Shown one piece after another: positions 36,499 through 45,498 of a stretch of 64,000 bases of DNA. Each line of letters opens with the position of its first letter. Position 1 is the first letter of the stretch. The notes beneath the pieces were generated by a model. The model saw nothing but the letters and a program-made list of their open reading frames with translations. It did not search any database and was not told the DNA's origin. The translations under genes were made by a program, and so were the position numbers. The DNA comes from Actinoplanes teichomyceticus ATCC 31121 (lineage in GTDB: Bacteria; Actinomycetota; Actinomycetes; Mycobacteriales; Micromonosporaceae): assembly GCF_003711105.1 (NCBI RefSeq), contig NZ_CP023865.1:6230501-6294500 (forward strand), given 5' to 3'.

Positions 36499-37452
36499 TC
36501 AGCGGCCCCGGGCGGACGGCTGGGATCCCGGGTGGAACGGCGTGCGCGCGCCCGTCCGCAGATCGATCAGGACCACCCACGAGCCGCCCTTGCTCTGGCC
36601 GGTGACCAGGGCACGGCCGGCGTCGAGATAGGTCGGTTCGCGGTCCATCGCGGCGCCGATGGTGCGCTTCCTGCCGGTACGCGGGTCGTACTCGACCACG
36701 TGCAACGGCTCGTTCTCGGCGGGCGTCTCGCCCTCCTGGTAGGCGGTGAACGCCAGCCGGGCCCCGTCGCCGCGCCAGGCCGGGAGCACCGCGAAGCCGC
36801 GGTTCTGCAGGCTGCCGCCCCCGTAGGCGGCCACCACCCGTTCCGCGCCGGTGGCGATCGTGCCGATGCTCAGGCAGGCGTCGTAGACGGCGTCGCACTC
36901 GCCGCCGCGGAACGCGATCTGCTTGCCGTCCGGGGACCAGGCCACCGCGTCGTCGGTGCGCAGCCGGTCGTTGAGCGACCCGGATCCGGTGGCCGGCGAC
37001 GGCTCCTCCGGCAGTGCCTCGCCCCGGCAGTCGCGGGGGAACAGCACCTCGGGCACGGGCTTGGCCGCGGTCGTGGAGATCCGGTAGACGCCGGGCCCGC
37101 CGGTGCAGGAGAGCGAGGCGAACGCCAGCCACTTGCCGTCCGGCGACCAGGACGGGCCGGCCGCCGGGCGGGTGGTCAGCCGGCGCGGCGCGGTGCCGTC
37201 GGCCTTCATCGTCCACAGCCGGCCGCCTTTCAGGACGGCGAGCTGCCTGCCGTCGGGTGACCAGCGCGGGCGGGCGTACCCGCCACCGGTGGTGACCTTC
37301 TTCTCGGCCGGCCCGCTGCTGACGTAGACGTCGCCGCCGCGGACGTACGCGACCGGCTGCCCGAGTGTGGGAACCGCGGCGGCCGTGGCCGGCGCCGGCG
37401 TGAGGATCAGGCCGGCCAGAACCGCTGTTGTACTCGCCGCCGTCTTGATCAT
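36499..37452 (-). CDS. Secreted TolB-like (PD40/WD40) beta-propeller protein
   Basis: 317 residues from the ATG at 37452. Signal peptide MIKTAASTTAVLAGLILTPAPATAA with a cleavage site near residue 25. PD40 blades are visible as RPRWSPDGRQLAVLKGGRLWTMKADG, GPSWSPDGKWLAFASL and AVAWSPDGKQIAFRGG. Six or so blades are expected; cysteines in the middle blades could form disulphides. No catalytic residues. Probably a protein- or peptide-binding extracellular propeller. Confidence 0.88.
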   Translation of the reverse strand: MIKTAASTTAVLAGLILTPAPATAAAVPTLGQPVAYVRGGDVYVSSGPAEKKVTTGGGYARPRWSPDGRQLAVLKGGRLWTMKADGTAPRRLTTRPAAGPSWSPDGKWLAFASLSCTGGPGVYRISTTAAKPVPEVLFPRDCRGEALPEEPSPATGSGSLNDRLRTDDAVAWSPDGKQIAFRGGECDAVYDACLSIGTIATGAERVVAAYGGGSLQNRGFAVLPAWRGDGARLAFTAYQEGETPAENEPLHVVEYDPRTGRKRTIGAAMDREPTYLDAGRALVTGQSKGGSWVVLIDLRTGARTPFHPGSQPSARGR

Positions 37453-37525
37453 GGCTGACCGCCCCCCGATGGTCCTGCCTGCGTTTACGTCCTGTGACAT
37501 CGTCGCAACCCATCTGCACCTAAGA

Positions 37526-37554
37526 AGTTCGGGCGCCGAAGTGGCGCCCGAACT
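37526..37554 (-). terminator. Perfect 12-bp stem hairpin after the gamma-glutamyltransferase gene
   Basis: AGTTCGGGCGCC, loop GAAGT, GGCGCCCGAACT. It lies about 20 bases past the stop codon of the minus-strand GGT gene and before the next start. No T run, which is usual in GC-rich actinobacteria. Confidence 0.75.
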
Positions 37555-37572
37555 CCCCGCCGTGCCGGCAAC

Positions 37573-39348
37573 TCAGCCGATCGGGTGCACCACAGCGGCC
37601 GAACCGCTGCCGCGCCGGACCGGTTCGGCCACCGCCACCTGGGCGCCGTCGCGGGTGAACTCGATCGCGGTGGCCGCGCCGATCTCCGGCGCGTCCGGGC
37701 CGAACACGTGGCCGCGGGCGGTCAGCTCCGGCCCGTACGCGGTGCGGAAGGCCGGCTCCGCCTGGATCCCGGCGGTGTTGCGCTGCGTCGCCCGGGGCGC
37801 GGCGACCGCCTGCGGCAGGGTCATCCCCAGCTCCAGCCGGTTGAGGAGGATCTGCAGCACGGTGGTGATGATGGTCGAGCCACCCGGCGCGCCGACGGCC
37901 AGGTACGGCTTCCCGCCGGCGAGCACGATCGTCGGCGACATGGAGCTGCGCGGCCGCTTGCCCGGGCCGGGCAGGTTCGGGTCGGCGGCGTCACCCTGCG
38001 TACCGGTGAAGTTGAAGTCGGTCAGCTCGTTGTTGAGCATGAAGCCGCGCCCGGGCACGACCATCCCGTTGCCGCCGAACTGCTCCAGCGTCAGGGTGTA
38101 CTCGACGACGTTGCCCCAGCGGTCGGCGACGGTCAGGTTGGTCGTGCTCATCCCCTTGTCCGGGGCCGCGTCCGCCGGGGCGGTGGCGCAGCCGGGGCCG
38201 GGCGGGACCGGCTTGACCAGTGCCCGGTGCGGGTCGATGGCGCAGGCGCGCTGCCGGGCCCAGCTGTCGGACAGCAGCCGCCGCAGCACCGGCTGCGGGG
38301 TGTCGGCGCCGACGTAGCGTCCCCGGTCGGCGAACGCCAGCGCGGACGCCTCCAGGTAGTGGTGCAGTTTGTCGAGGGTGGACGCGGAGGTCAGCGGTGA
38401 CGCCTCGAGGATGTTGAGCGCCTCGCCGACCGCGGTGCCGCCGCTGGACGGGGTGGACATGCCGTACACGGTCAGGCCCCGGTAGTCCGAGCGGGTCGGC
38501 GCCGGGTGCCGGACCCGGTACCGCGCCAGGTCGGCGGCGGTCAGCACACCCGGGCGGATCGGGTACGCCCAGGGCGCCGCCGGGTGTGCCGAGACCGGCG
38601 GCGTGCGCACCGTCCGGAGCAGGTCGGCGGCCACCTCACCGCGGTAGAACACGTCGGTGCCCCGGCGGGCGATCAGCCGGTACGTGTCGGCCAGGTCCGG
38701 GTTGCGGATCGTCGCACCGAGCGCGGGCGGCGCGCCACCCGGCAGGTACAGCTCCCGGGTCGCGTCGAACTGGGCGAAGACGGCCGCGTTGTCGGTCACC
38801 TGGCGGCGGAACTCGGCGTCCACCCGGTAGCCGCGGTCGGCGACCCGCGCGGCCCGGTTCAGCGCGCTGGCCAGCGACCGGGTGCCCCACTGCCGCGCGG
38901 CGGCCTCCCAGGTGGCCAGGGTGCCGGGCACGCCGACGGAGAGGCCGCTGACCCGGGCCTCGTCGAAGGCGTACGGCTTCGCGGTGGCCGGGTCGATGAA
39001 GTAGGTCGGCGTCATCGTCGCCGGGCCGGTCTCCCGCCCGTCGATGGTGAACACCTGGCGGCGGCGCGCGTCGTAGTAGACGAAGAAGCCGCCACCGCCG
39101 ATGCCGTTGGCGAACGGCTCGGTCACCCCGAGGGTCGCGGCGGCCGCGATCGCGGCGTCCACCGCGTTGCCGCCCCGGCGCAGCACCTCGATCCCGGCGG
39201 CGGTGGCGGTGGCGTCGACCGTGGCGACCGCGCCGCCGTACCCGACGGCCGTCGAACTTCCCTGATTCTGCGCGGTGGCGGGCGGCGCGGCCGCCACGAC
39301 GCCGAGTGTGGTCAGCGACAGCGCCGCTAACGCGGATAGGAGCCGCAT
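37573..39348 (-). CDS. ggt: Secreted gamma-glutamyltransferase
   Basis: 591-residue N-terminal-nucleophile hydrolase that cleaves glutathione-type gamma-glutamyl bonds outside the cytoplasm. Signal peptide MRLLSALAALSLTTLGVVAAAPPATA. Large-subunit motifs include NAVDAAIAAAATLGVTEPFANGIGGGGFFVYYD. The autoprocessing site is in KGMSTTNLTVADRWGN, where the first Thr of TTN should become the nucleophile. Small-subunit motifs are NNELTDF, PGKRPRSSMSPTIV and GAPGGSTIITTVLQ. The ATG at 39348 has GGAGGG upstream. Confidence 0.95.
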   Translation of the reverse strand: MRLLSALAALSLTTLGVVAAAPPATAQNQGSSTAVGYGGAVATVDATATAAGIEVLRRGGNAVDAAIAAAATLGVTEPFANGIGGGGFFVYYDARRRQVFTIDGRETGPATMTPTYFIDPATAKPYAFDEARVSGLSVGVPGTLATWEAAARQWGTRSLASALNRAARVADRGYRVDAEFRRQVTDNAAVFAQFDATRELYLPGGAPPALGATIRNPDLADTYRLIARRGTDVFYRGEVAADLLRTVRTPPVSAHPAAPWAYPIRPGVLTAADLARYRVRHPAPTRSDYRGLTVYGMSTPSSGGTAVGEALNILEASPLTSASTLDKLHHYLEASALAFADRGRYVGADTPQPVLRRLLSDSWARQRACAIDPHRALVKPVPPGPGCATAPADAAPDKGMSTTNLTVADRWGNVVEYTLTLEQFGGNGMVVPGRGFMLNNELTDFNFTGTQGDAADPNLPGPGKRPRSSMSPTIVLAGGKPYLAVGAPGGSTIITTVLQILLNRLELGMTLPQAVAAPRATQRNTAGIQAEPAFRTAYGPELTARGHVFGPDAPEIGAATAIEFTRDGAQVAVAEPVRRGSGSAAVVHPIG

Positions 39349-39427
39349 CGGCCCTCCAGACAGGACAGTGTCGGTTGTCAATTCCCTGCCTACCGCTGAT
39401 CAGTGCCGGGCACAACCGGAGCCACGC

Positions 39428-40891
39428 TCAGCCGATCCCGAACGGCTCGGGCTCGACCGCGGGACATGTCGCCCCGGCCGCCGGCAGGGTCAGGTCGATC
39501 AGGTAGCGCTCGACCGCGGCCTGGACGCACGGGCTGTGCGTGTAGGCGACGTGTCCCCAGCCCTGGTAGGTCAGCAACCGCGCGGAGGGCCCCAGCTGCC
39601 CGGTGACCTGCTGCGCCCAGACGTGCGCGGTGGCCGGGTCGTGCAGCGCGCTGACCAGCAGGGTCGGCACCTTGGCCGGGGAGAGCCGCCGCTGCGGGGT
39701 GGCCGGCGGGACCGGCCAGCCGAGGCAGCCGGCGGCCGCGGAGAGCGCCAGCGGGGAGGCGCGGACCTGCGGCGCGAGACGGGCGAGGGCGTTCAGCCGG
39801 TTGCGGTACGCCGTGAAGTCGCCCACCGGCAGCGCCCAGTCCCCGCAGACCACGGCCGGGAAGCTGTTCGGGGTCAGGTCGACCGGTGGCGCCGGCCGGG
39901 CCGCGCGTCCGCTGGCCGCCGCGGGTTCGGCCGCGTCCTTGAGGTAGTGCGCGAACGAGAACCACTGCGGGTCGTAGAAGGCGCTGAAGGCGGCCGAGAT
40001 CAGCTGCCACACGCCGAGCTTGGCCGGCGGGTCGTACGGGTCCTGCAGCGACCCGGCCGCGGCTCGGTCCATCAGGGTGGACCACAGCGTGCGGATGTCC
40101 TGGCCGCGCAGCACGCACCGGGTGTCGCGGGCGCACCAGGCGACGAACTCGTCGAAGGAGTCCTGCACCGCGGCGGTCTCCTGGCTCAGGAACGCGTCCA
40201 CGTCCACGCTGTGGTCCATCACGCTGTCCAGCACCACCGCGCGCAGGGTGCCGGGGTGGGTCTCGCCGTACAGCTCGCCGATCAGCGAGCCGTAGGAGGC
40301 GCCGAAGATGCTGATCTTCGATTCGCCGAGCGCGATCCGCAGCGCCTCCACGTCGCGCACCACGCTGCCGGTGTCGGCGTGGGCGACCACCGGGCCGCTG
40401 CGGGCCGTGCAGTCGGCGGCGAGTCCGCGGTTGTAGGCGATGAGCGCCTGGAACCCGGCCTCGTCGGCGACCAGCGGGGACGGCTTCGCGTCGACCAGGG
40501 TCTGCGAACACAGCACCGGGGTGCTGCGGCCCACCCCGCGCGGGTCGAGGCCGATGATGTCGAAGCGGTTGCGCAGTTCGGGGGTGAAGAACGTGGCGTC
40601 CAGGGCCATGTTGACCGCCGACCCCCCGGGGCCGCCCGGGTTGACGATCAGGACACCGATCCGGCGGGCCGGGTCGGCGGCCGGACGCCGGGCCATGGCC
40701 AGCTCGATCGACGGCCCGTACGGGTCGGCCCAGTTCGCCGGGACCCGCATCGTTCCGCACTGCACCTGCTCGTCCTCGGGGCAGGCCGCCCAGGTCACCA
40801 CCGGCGTGGTCGCCGCCCGGGCGGGCTGCGGCCCGAGGAGGGTGGTGAGGGTGAGGATCGCTGCCGTGATCGACCGCCGGAAAGCTCGCAA
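39428..40891 (-). CDS. Secreted TAP-type alpha/beta-hydrolase (tripeptidyl aminopeptidase-like)
   Basis: About 487 residues. The signal peptide is LRAFRRSITAAILTLTTLLGPQPARAA when translation starts at the TTG at 40891, which has GGCGGAG upstream; an ATG at 40939 and longer starts are possible. The motifs are the NPGGPGGSAV oxyanion loop, LDPRGVGRST, the nucleophile elbow GASYGSLIGELYG, and the C-terminal TAP domain with the Asp in SALHDPATA and the His in GWGHVAYTHSPCV. Conserved cysteines suggest disulphides. Probably releases tripeptides or other short peptides outside the cell. Confidence 0.92.
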   Translation of the reverse strand: MRAFRRSITAAILTLTTLLGPQPARAATTPVVTWAACPEDEQVQCGTMRVPANWADPYGPSIELAMARRPAADPARRIGVLIVNPGGPGGSAVNMALDATFFTPELRNRFDIIGLDPRGVGRSTPVLCSQTLVDAKPSPLVADEAGFQALIAYNRGLAADCTARSGPVVAHADTGSVVRDVEALRIALGESKISIFGASYGSLIGELYGETHPGTLRAVVLDSVMDHSVDVDAFLSQETAAVQDSFDEFVAWCARDTRCVLRGQDIRTLWSTLMDRAAAGSLQDPYDPPAKLGVWQLISAAFSAFYDPQWFSFAHYLKDAAEPAAASGRAARPAPPVDLTPNSFPAVVCGDWALPVGDFTAYRNRLNALARLAPQVRASPLALSAAAGCLGWPVPPATPQRRLSPAKVPTLLVSALHDPATAHVWAQQVTGQLGPSARLLTYQGWGHVAYTHSPCVQAAVERYLIDLTLPAAGATCPAVEPEPFGIG

Positions 40892-41031
40892 AACCCGTAT
40901 CTCCGCCCTGCGCGGTGGGAGTGGTCCGCGCGGCACCATCTTGAGCCGCCCGGGCACAACGATTCTGGAGAATGCCCGTTTTTGCATCAACTGGGGCATT
41001 CGTCATCGCAGCATCATGGCAGGCTGGAGAG

Positions 41032-42147
41032 ATGCCGTCCGTCACCCGCCTGGCCGTCGCGGCCGCCGGAGCCGCCCTGCTGACCGCCTGCTCCGCCGAT
41101 CCGGCCAACACCGGACCGGCCGTCGACCCGGGGCCGCCGACCGCCTCGCCGCCGGCCCCGGCGACGTCCCCGGTGGCCCCGGCGACGTCGTCGGCGCCCG
41201 GCCGCACCCCGGACCTGAGCGCGGCGCCGCAGGTCGTCACCAGCGGGATCAACGTGCCGTGGGGGCTGGCGTTCCAGGCGGACGGCAGCGCGCTGGTCGC
41301 CGAGCGGGAGACCGGCCACATCCACCGGGTCCGGCCCGGCGCGCGGCGCGAGCGGGTCTACACGGTGCCCGGCGTGCGGCCCGGCGGCGAGGGTGGCCTG
41401 CTCGGCCTGGCGGTGCGAGGGGACTGGGTCTACGCGTATTTCACCGGTGAGTGGGACAACCGGATCGTCCGGTTCAGGCTGTCCGGCGGCGCCCCGCAGA
41501 CCGTCTTCACCGGACTGGACCGGGGGGCGCGGCACAACGGCGGCCGGATCGCGTTCGGCCCCGACGGGATGCTCTACGTCGGCACCGGCGACGCCGGCGA
41601 CGAGCCGCGCGCGCAGGACCGGGCCGACCCGAACGGCAAGATTCTGCGACTGACCCCGGAGGGTGAGCCGGCGCCGGGCAATCCGTGGCCCGGCTCACCG
41701 GTGTGGAGCATGGGCCACCGCAACGTGCAGGGGCTGGCCTGGGACGCCCGGGGCCGGATGTACGGCATCGAGTTCGGCCAGAGCACCTGGGACGAGGTGA
41801 ACGTCATCCAACCCGGCAAGAACTACGGCTGGCCACAGGTGGAGGGCCGGGCCGGCGACACCAGGTACACCGACCCGATCGTGCAGTGGCGCACCGACGA
41901 GGCGTCCCCGAGCGGGGCGGCGGTCGCCGGCGACACGCTGTACGTGGCCGCGCTGCGGGGTGAGCGGCTGCTGACCGTTCCGCTCACCGGCGGGGCGGGA
42001 AGGGCCGAGCTCACGGGGGAATACGGCCGGCTGCGCACGGTGGCCGTGGCCGCCGATGGCTCGCTGTGGTTGACCACTTCGAACACCGACGGCCGCGGCC
42101 ACCCGCGCGACGGCGACGACCGGGTCCTTCGCTTCCCGGCCCGGTAA
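41032..42147 (+). CDS. Lipoprotein PQQ-type sugar dehydrogenase (GDH/sorbosone dehydrogenase)
   Basis: 371 residues from the ATG at 41032, behind GGAGAG. Lipoprotein signal ending LLTAC (Cys 20), then a Pro/Ala/Ser spacer to about 65. The six-bladed GSDH propeller is visible from SGINVPWGLAFQADGSALVAERETGHIHRV, GGEGGLLGLAV, RHNGGRIAFGPDGMLYVGTGDAGD, VWSMGHRNVQGLAWD and FGQSTWDEVNVIQPGKNYGWP. Family members oxidise aldoses with PQQ; no PQQ genes are in view, so the cofactor may be imported. Confidence 0.92.
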   Translation: MPSVTRLAVAAAGAALLTACSADPANTGPAVDPGPPTASPPAPATSPVAPATSSAPGRTPDLSAAPQVVTSGINVPWGLAFQADGSALVAERETGHIHRVRPGARRERVYTVPGVRPGGEGGLLGLAVRGDWVYAYFTGEWDNRIVRFRLSGGAPQTVFTGLDRGARHNGGRIAFGPDGMLYVGTGDAGDEPRAQDRADPNGKILRLTPEGEPAPGNPWPGSPVWSMGHRNVQGLAWDARGRMYGIEFGQSTWDEVNVIQPGKNYGWPQVEGRAGDTRYTDPIVQWRTDEASPSGAAVAGDTLYVAALRGERLLTVPLTGGAGRAELTGEYGRLRTVAVAADGSLWLTTSNTDGRGHPRDGDDRVLRFPAR

Positions 42148-42150
42148 GGG

Positions 42151-42408
42151 CTAATGGCGGTTGTTCGGGGGCAGTTCCGGCAGTGCCGAGATCGCGGCGG
42201 CGTACACCGCCATCTGCTTCGCGTTGGGCACCACGCCGAAGACCCGCAACTGGTCCTGCAGAGCCTGCTTCACCTGGTCTTCGGACTGACCGCGGTGGGT
42301 CTGGGCCACCTTGTTGACGACGTAGTCGACACGGAGCTGCGCCTGCCAGCCAGCGGCGCGCTGGCCGCCGGACGAGGCGAGGCTGCTGATTGAGGCGAGG
42401 GGGTTCAT
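42151..42408 (-). CDS. Small hypothetical protein
   Basis: 85 residues from the ATG at 42408. Begins MNPLASISSLASSGGQRAAG and continues with an amphipathic helical region (VDYVVNKVAQTHRGQSEDQVKQALQDQLRVFG, AKQMAVYAAAISALPELP). No family recognised. Its stop is three bases from the stop of the convergent sugar dehydrogenase. Codon use and a GGGG ahead of the start make it plausible. Confidence 0.6.
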   Translation of the reverse strand: MNPLASISSLASSGGQRAAGWQAQLRVDYVVNKVAQTHRGQSEDQVKQALQDQLRVFGVVPNAKQMAVYAAAISALPELPPNNRH

Positions 42409-42497
42409 GCCCCGGTAATCGGTCGCGCGGGCACCGCTCTTGACGATATGCCGACCCTGTGCAACGCGATGGCACCCGGGGCACACCCGTGCGTACC

Positions 42498-42743
42498 TCA
42501 GGCCTGGCGGTCGGACGTCTCCTCGGCCGGCGGTTCCACCGGCTTCGGCGGGTTCAGCCGCAGCCAGAGCAGCATGAACAATCCCAGCGCGAGCATCGCC
42601 AGGCCCATCCACAGGTTGATCCGGACGCCCTGCGCCTTGTCCATCTCGGCTGAGCCGTCGAAGAGTCCCAGCAGCGTGACGATCACCCCGTAGACGACGA
42701 ACATCCCACCGATGACCGCGCGAACATCGAAGAGCTGATTCAT
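42498..42743 (-). CDS. Two-helix membrane protein next to the sodium symporter
   Basis: 81 residues from the ATG at 42743 with GGTGAGG upstream. Two transmembrane helices (VIGGMFVVYGVIVTLLGLF and LWMGLAMLALGLFMLLWL) are separated by a short loop, with a Pro/Glu tail. It starts only seven bases after the symporter stop, so it is probably a small accessory subunit. It is not obviously the known DUF4212 subunit. Confidence 0.75.
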   Translation of the reverse strand: MNQLFDVRAVIGGMFVVYGVIVTLLGLFDGSAEMDKAQGVRINLWMGLAMLALGLFMLLWLRLNPPKPVEPPAEETSDRQA

Positions 42744-42750
42744 GTCAACC

Positions 42751-44406
42751 TCACCAGAAGGGGATGTAGAGAACGACGGCCAGCACCAGGGCGACGGTGC
42801 CCAGCACCACCGGGTTGCGCCACCAGACCCGGTCGCCGGCCACGATGACCTCACCCGACGTGCTGTGCCCGGCCAGGCCGTAGACCAGGCCGCGCAGCTC
42901 GTCCTCCGGCTTGCTCGGGGTGAACAGGCTGACCAGCACGGCCACCACCACCGCGGTGACGAACGCCGCGCCGGCGCCCCAGAAGCTCTCCTCCAGGTCG
43001 GAGTTGAACCTGAAGACGTCGCCCAGGTAGCCCAGGTAGAGCGTCAGCGAGGCGAGGAAGCCCAGCAGCAGCGACCAGAACCCGGCCCATGCGGACATCC
43101 GCTTCCAGAACATGCCGACGATGAAGGTGGCGAACAGCGGCGCGTTGAACAGTGAGAACAGCGCCTGGATGTAGTTCATGATGTTGTCGAAGCCGGCCGC
43201 GATGAACGCGGTGCCGATCCCGACCAGCACGCCGCCGATCGTGGCGATCCGGCCGACCCGCAGGTAGTACCGGTCGTCACGGTCCTTGCGCACGTAGGAC
43301 TGCCAGATGTCGTACGTGAAGACGGTGTTGAACCCGCTCACGTTGGCCGCCATGCCGGCCATGAACGAGGCCACCAGACCGGTCACCGCCACCCCGAGCA
43401 CGCCGTTGGGCAGCAGGTCGCGCATCAGCAGCGGGATCGCGTTGTTGTACGTCAGTTCTCCCTCCCGCGCGCCCAGCCCCTGCACGGTGACCAGGGCGAT
43501 CAGGCCGGGGATCACGGTGACCGCGGGGATCAGCAGCTTCGGGAAGGCGCCGATGATCGGGGTACGCCGCGCCGCGCTCATGTCCTTGGCGCTGAGCGCC
43601 CGCTGCACCTCGGCGAAGTTCGTGGTCCAGTAGCCGAACGACAGCACGAAGCCGAGACCGAAGACGATCCCGATCCAGTTCGCGCCGAGCGGGTTGTCCG
43701 TGTTCGCCGTGTGGGAGAAGGTGTGCAGCGCGGCGTCGCCGAGCTGGCTCTGCTGCACCTTGTCCACGAGGCCGTTCCAGCCACCCACCTTCACCAGGCC
43801 GATCACGGTGATCGGGATCAGGCCGGCGAGGATGACGAAGAACTGCAGCACCTCGTTGTAGATGGCCGAGGAGAGGCCGCCGAGCGTGATGTACGCCAGC
43901 ACGATCGCCGCGCCGATCACGATGGAGAGCCAGAGCGGCCAGCCGAGCAGTGCCTGCAGGATCAATGCCAGGGCGTACAGGTTGACGCCGGCGATCAGCA
44001 CCTGGGCCACCGCGAAACTGACCGCGTTGAACAGGTGGGTCGGCCGGTTGAACCGCCGCCGCAGGAACTCCGGGACGCTGCGCACCTTGGAGCCGTAGTA
44101 GAAGGGCATCATGACGATGCCGAGGAAGACCATCGCCGGGACCGCGCCGATCCAGTAATAGTGCAGGGTCATCAGGCCGTACTGGGCGCCGTTGGCGGCC
44201 ATGCCGATGATCTCCAGTGCGCCGAGGTTGGCCGAGACGAAGGCCAGGCCGGTCACCCAGGCCGGCATCGAGCGTCCGGAGAGAAAGAAGTCGGAGCTGC
44301 TGCGGATCGCCCGCCGGGCCGCGAAACCGACTCCCAGAACGGTGATGAAATAGATCGCCAGGATCAGATAGTCGACGAAGTTCACGTCGAGCCGGAGACC
44401 GCTCAC
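42751..44406 (-). CDS. Sodium:solute symporter (SSS/SLC5 family)
   Basis: 551 residues with about 13-14 transmembrane helices. Family features: VDYLILAIYFITVLGVGFAARR, SSDFFLSGRSMPAWVTGLAFVSANLGALEIIGMAANGAQYG, the sodium-site helix VLAYITLGGLSSAIYNEVLQFFVI, and the GYWTTNFAEVQRALSAKD stretch. Starts with GTG at 44406, with GGGAGGTG upstream. The closest-looking relatives are sugar transporters of the SGLT branch, but substrate cannot be read from sequence. Co-transcribed with the small membrane protein that follows. Confidence 0.93.
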   Translation of the reverse strand: MSGLRLDVNFVDYLILAIYFITVLGVGFAARRAIRSSSDFFLSGRSMPAWVTGLAFVSANLGALEIIGMAANGAQYGLMTLHYYWIGAVPAMVFLGIVMMPFYYGSKVRSVPEFLRRRFNRPTHLFNAVSFAVAQVLIAGVNLYALALILQALLGWPLWLSIVIGAAIVLAYITLGGLSSAIYNEVLQFFVILAGLIPITVIGLVKVGGWNGLVDKVQQSQLGDAALHTFSHTANTDNPLGANWIGIVFGLGFVLSFGYWTTNFAEVQRALSAKDMSAARRTPIIGAFPKLLIPAVTVIPGLIALVTVQGLGAREGELTYNNAIPLLMRDLLPNGVLGVAVTGLVASFMAGMAANVSGFNTVFTYDIWQSYVRKDRDDRYYLRVGRIATIGGVLVGIGTAFIAAGFDNIMNYIQALFSLFNAPLFATFIVGMFWKRMSAWAGFWSLLLGFLASLTLYLGYLGDVFRFNSDLEESFWGAGAAFVTAVVVAVLVSLFTPSKPEDELRGLVYGLAGHSTSGEVIVAGDRVWWRNPVVLGTVALVLAVVLYIPFW

Positions 44407-44454
44407 GGGCCCACCTCCCAGTTTCGGCCCCGGACTACCCGGATCGAAGTTTTT

Positions 44455-44586
44455 TCACACTCCTGGTTTCCGGCGTGTGGCGAGCCGCTCCAGACCGTCG
44501 AGGAGGTGTTCGAGTCCGAAGCGGAACGCCTGGTCCCGCCCGTCGTCCGCGGTGATCCCAGCGAGCGCCGCGGAGATCACCGGGGC
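44455..44586 (-). pseudogene. C-terminal stump of a TetR-family regulator
   Basis: The last 43 codons of an open minus-strand frame read VISAALAGITADDGRDQAFR-FGLEHLLDGLERLATRRK, which is the typical end of a TetR_C ligand-binding domain. Upstream in the same frame the sequence is only a shadow of the HAD gene; no helix-turn-helix is present. So the 5' part of a regulator gene was lost, perhaps when the HAD gene moved next to it. Confidence 0.6.
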
Positions 44587-44642
44587 CGGCCGACCGGGCG
44601 GGCGCCGGCCGGCGAGCCCCGGTCGTACCGGGACGGGATCGG

Positions 44643-45299
44643 CTAGCGCAGCGCGGCGACCGCCTCCGGGGTCACCTCGGTGATCGCGCCGACCACCAGC
44701 GCGGCCTGGGCCAGCGCATCCGGGGCGGGCGGGTAGACGCCGTGCGGCACGGCGATCACCGCCAGCCCGGCGGCGCCGGCCGCGCGCAGCCCGTTGCTGG
44801 AGTCCTCGACCGCGGCGCACACCTCGCCGGGCAGGCCCAGTTTGGCGGCCGCGGCGAGGTAGACGTCCGGGGCGGGCTTGCCGCGGGCCACCTCCTCGGT
44901 CGACAGCGTGACCTCGAATTCCGCGGTCAGCCCGGCGGTCGCCAGCACCTGGTCGATCAGGACGCGGGCCGACGAGCTGGCCAGGGCCAGGCGGTACCGC
45001 GCGCCGAGGGCGCGGACGGTCTCCACCGCGCCGGGGATCAGCGGCAGCGACTCGCGGTAACGCCGCGCCATCCGGTCGAGCACCTCCGCCGCCACCCGGG
45101 TGGCCGGCAGCGGGACGCCCACCTCGTCGACCAGGTGGCTGGACCACTCGGCGGTGTTCATTCCCATCATCCGGTCCTGCGTGTCGGGGAGGAACGCGCG
45201 GCCGTGCTCGGCGACATACGCCCGGCGGACCTCCTCCCACACCGCCTCGGTGTCGATGATCACGCCGTCCAGGTCGAAGACGACCGCCTCGATGGTCAC
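44643..45299 (-). CDS. HAD-superfamily phosphatase (beta-phosphoglucomutase-like)
   Basis: 218 residues from the GTG at 45299, behind GGAGG. Motif I is VVFDLDGVIIDTEAVW near residue 7; the cap domain includes MMGMNTAEWSSHLV; motif II is LALASSS; Lys of motif III is in ARGKPAPDVYL; motif IV is VCAAVEDSSNGLRAA. Subclass I HAD, acting on a sugar phosphate or similar small phosphate; phosphatase versus mutase cannot be decided. Divergent from the GT2 gene. Confidence 0.92.
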   Translation of the reverse strand: MTIEAVVFDLDGVIIDTEAVWEEVRRAYVAEHGRAFLPDTQDRMMGMNTAEWSSHLVDEVGVPLPATRVAAEVLDRMARRYRESLPLIPGAVETVRALGARYRLALASSSARVLIDQVLATAGLTAEFEVTLSTEEVARGKPAPDVYLAAAAKLGLPGEVCAAVEDSSNGLRAAGAAGLAVIAVPHGVYPPAPDALAQAALVVGAITEVTPEAVAALR

Positions 45300-45431
45300 A
45301 GCGCCTCCGCCGCGGGCACGAACTCGGCCCGGAGTCCCAGTCTCATCACGGGACAAACCCTACAACCCACCCCGTTTTTCGTACGGACGGTGACGGCCGC
45401 TGAGTTGATCACGATCCACCGGTCGGTCGAG

Positions 45432-45459
45432 TTGCCAGCCGGTTGCCGACCGGTAGCTT
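45432..45459 (+). promoter_or_regulatory. Candidate sigma-70-type promoter of the GT2 gene
   Basis: TTGCCA at 45432-45437, 16-base spacer, TAGCTT at 45454-45459, 39 bases before the ATG at 45499. GGGGAG lies between as ribosome-binding site. Confidence 0.5.
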
Positions 45460-45498
45460 GTCGCCAAGCACCGCACCGGACCCGGGGAGCCGCCACTC

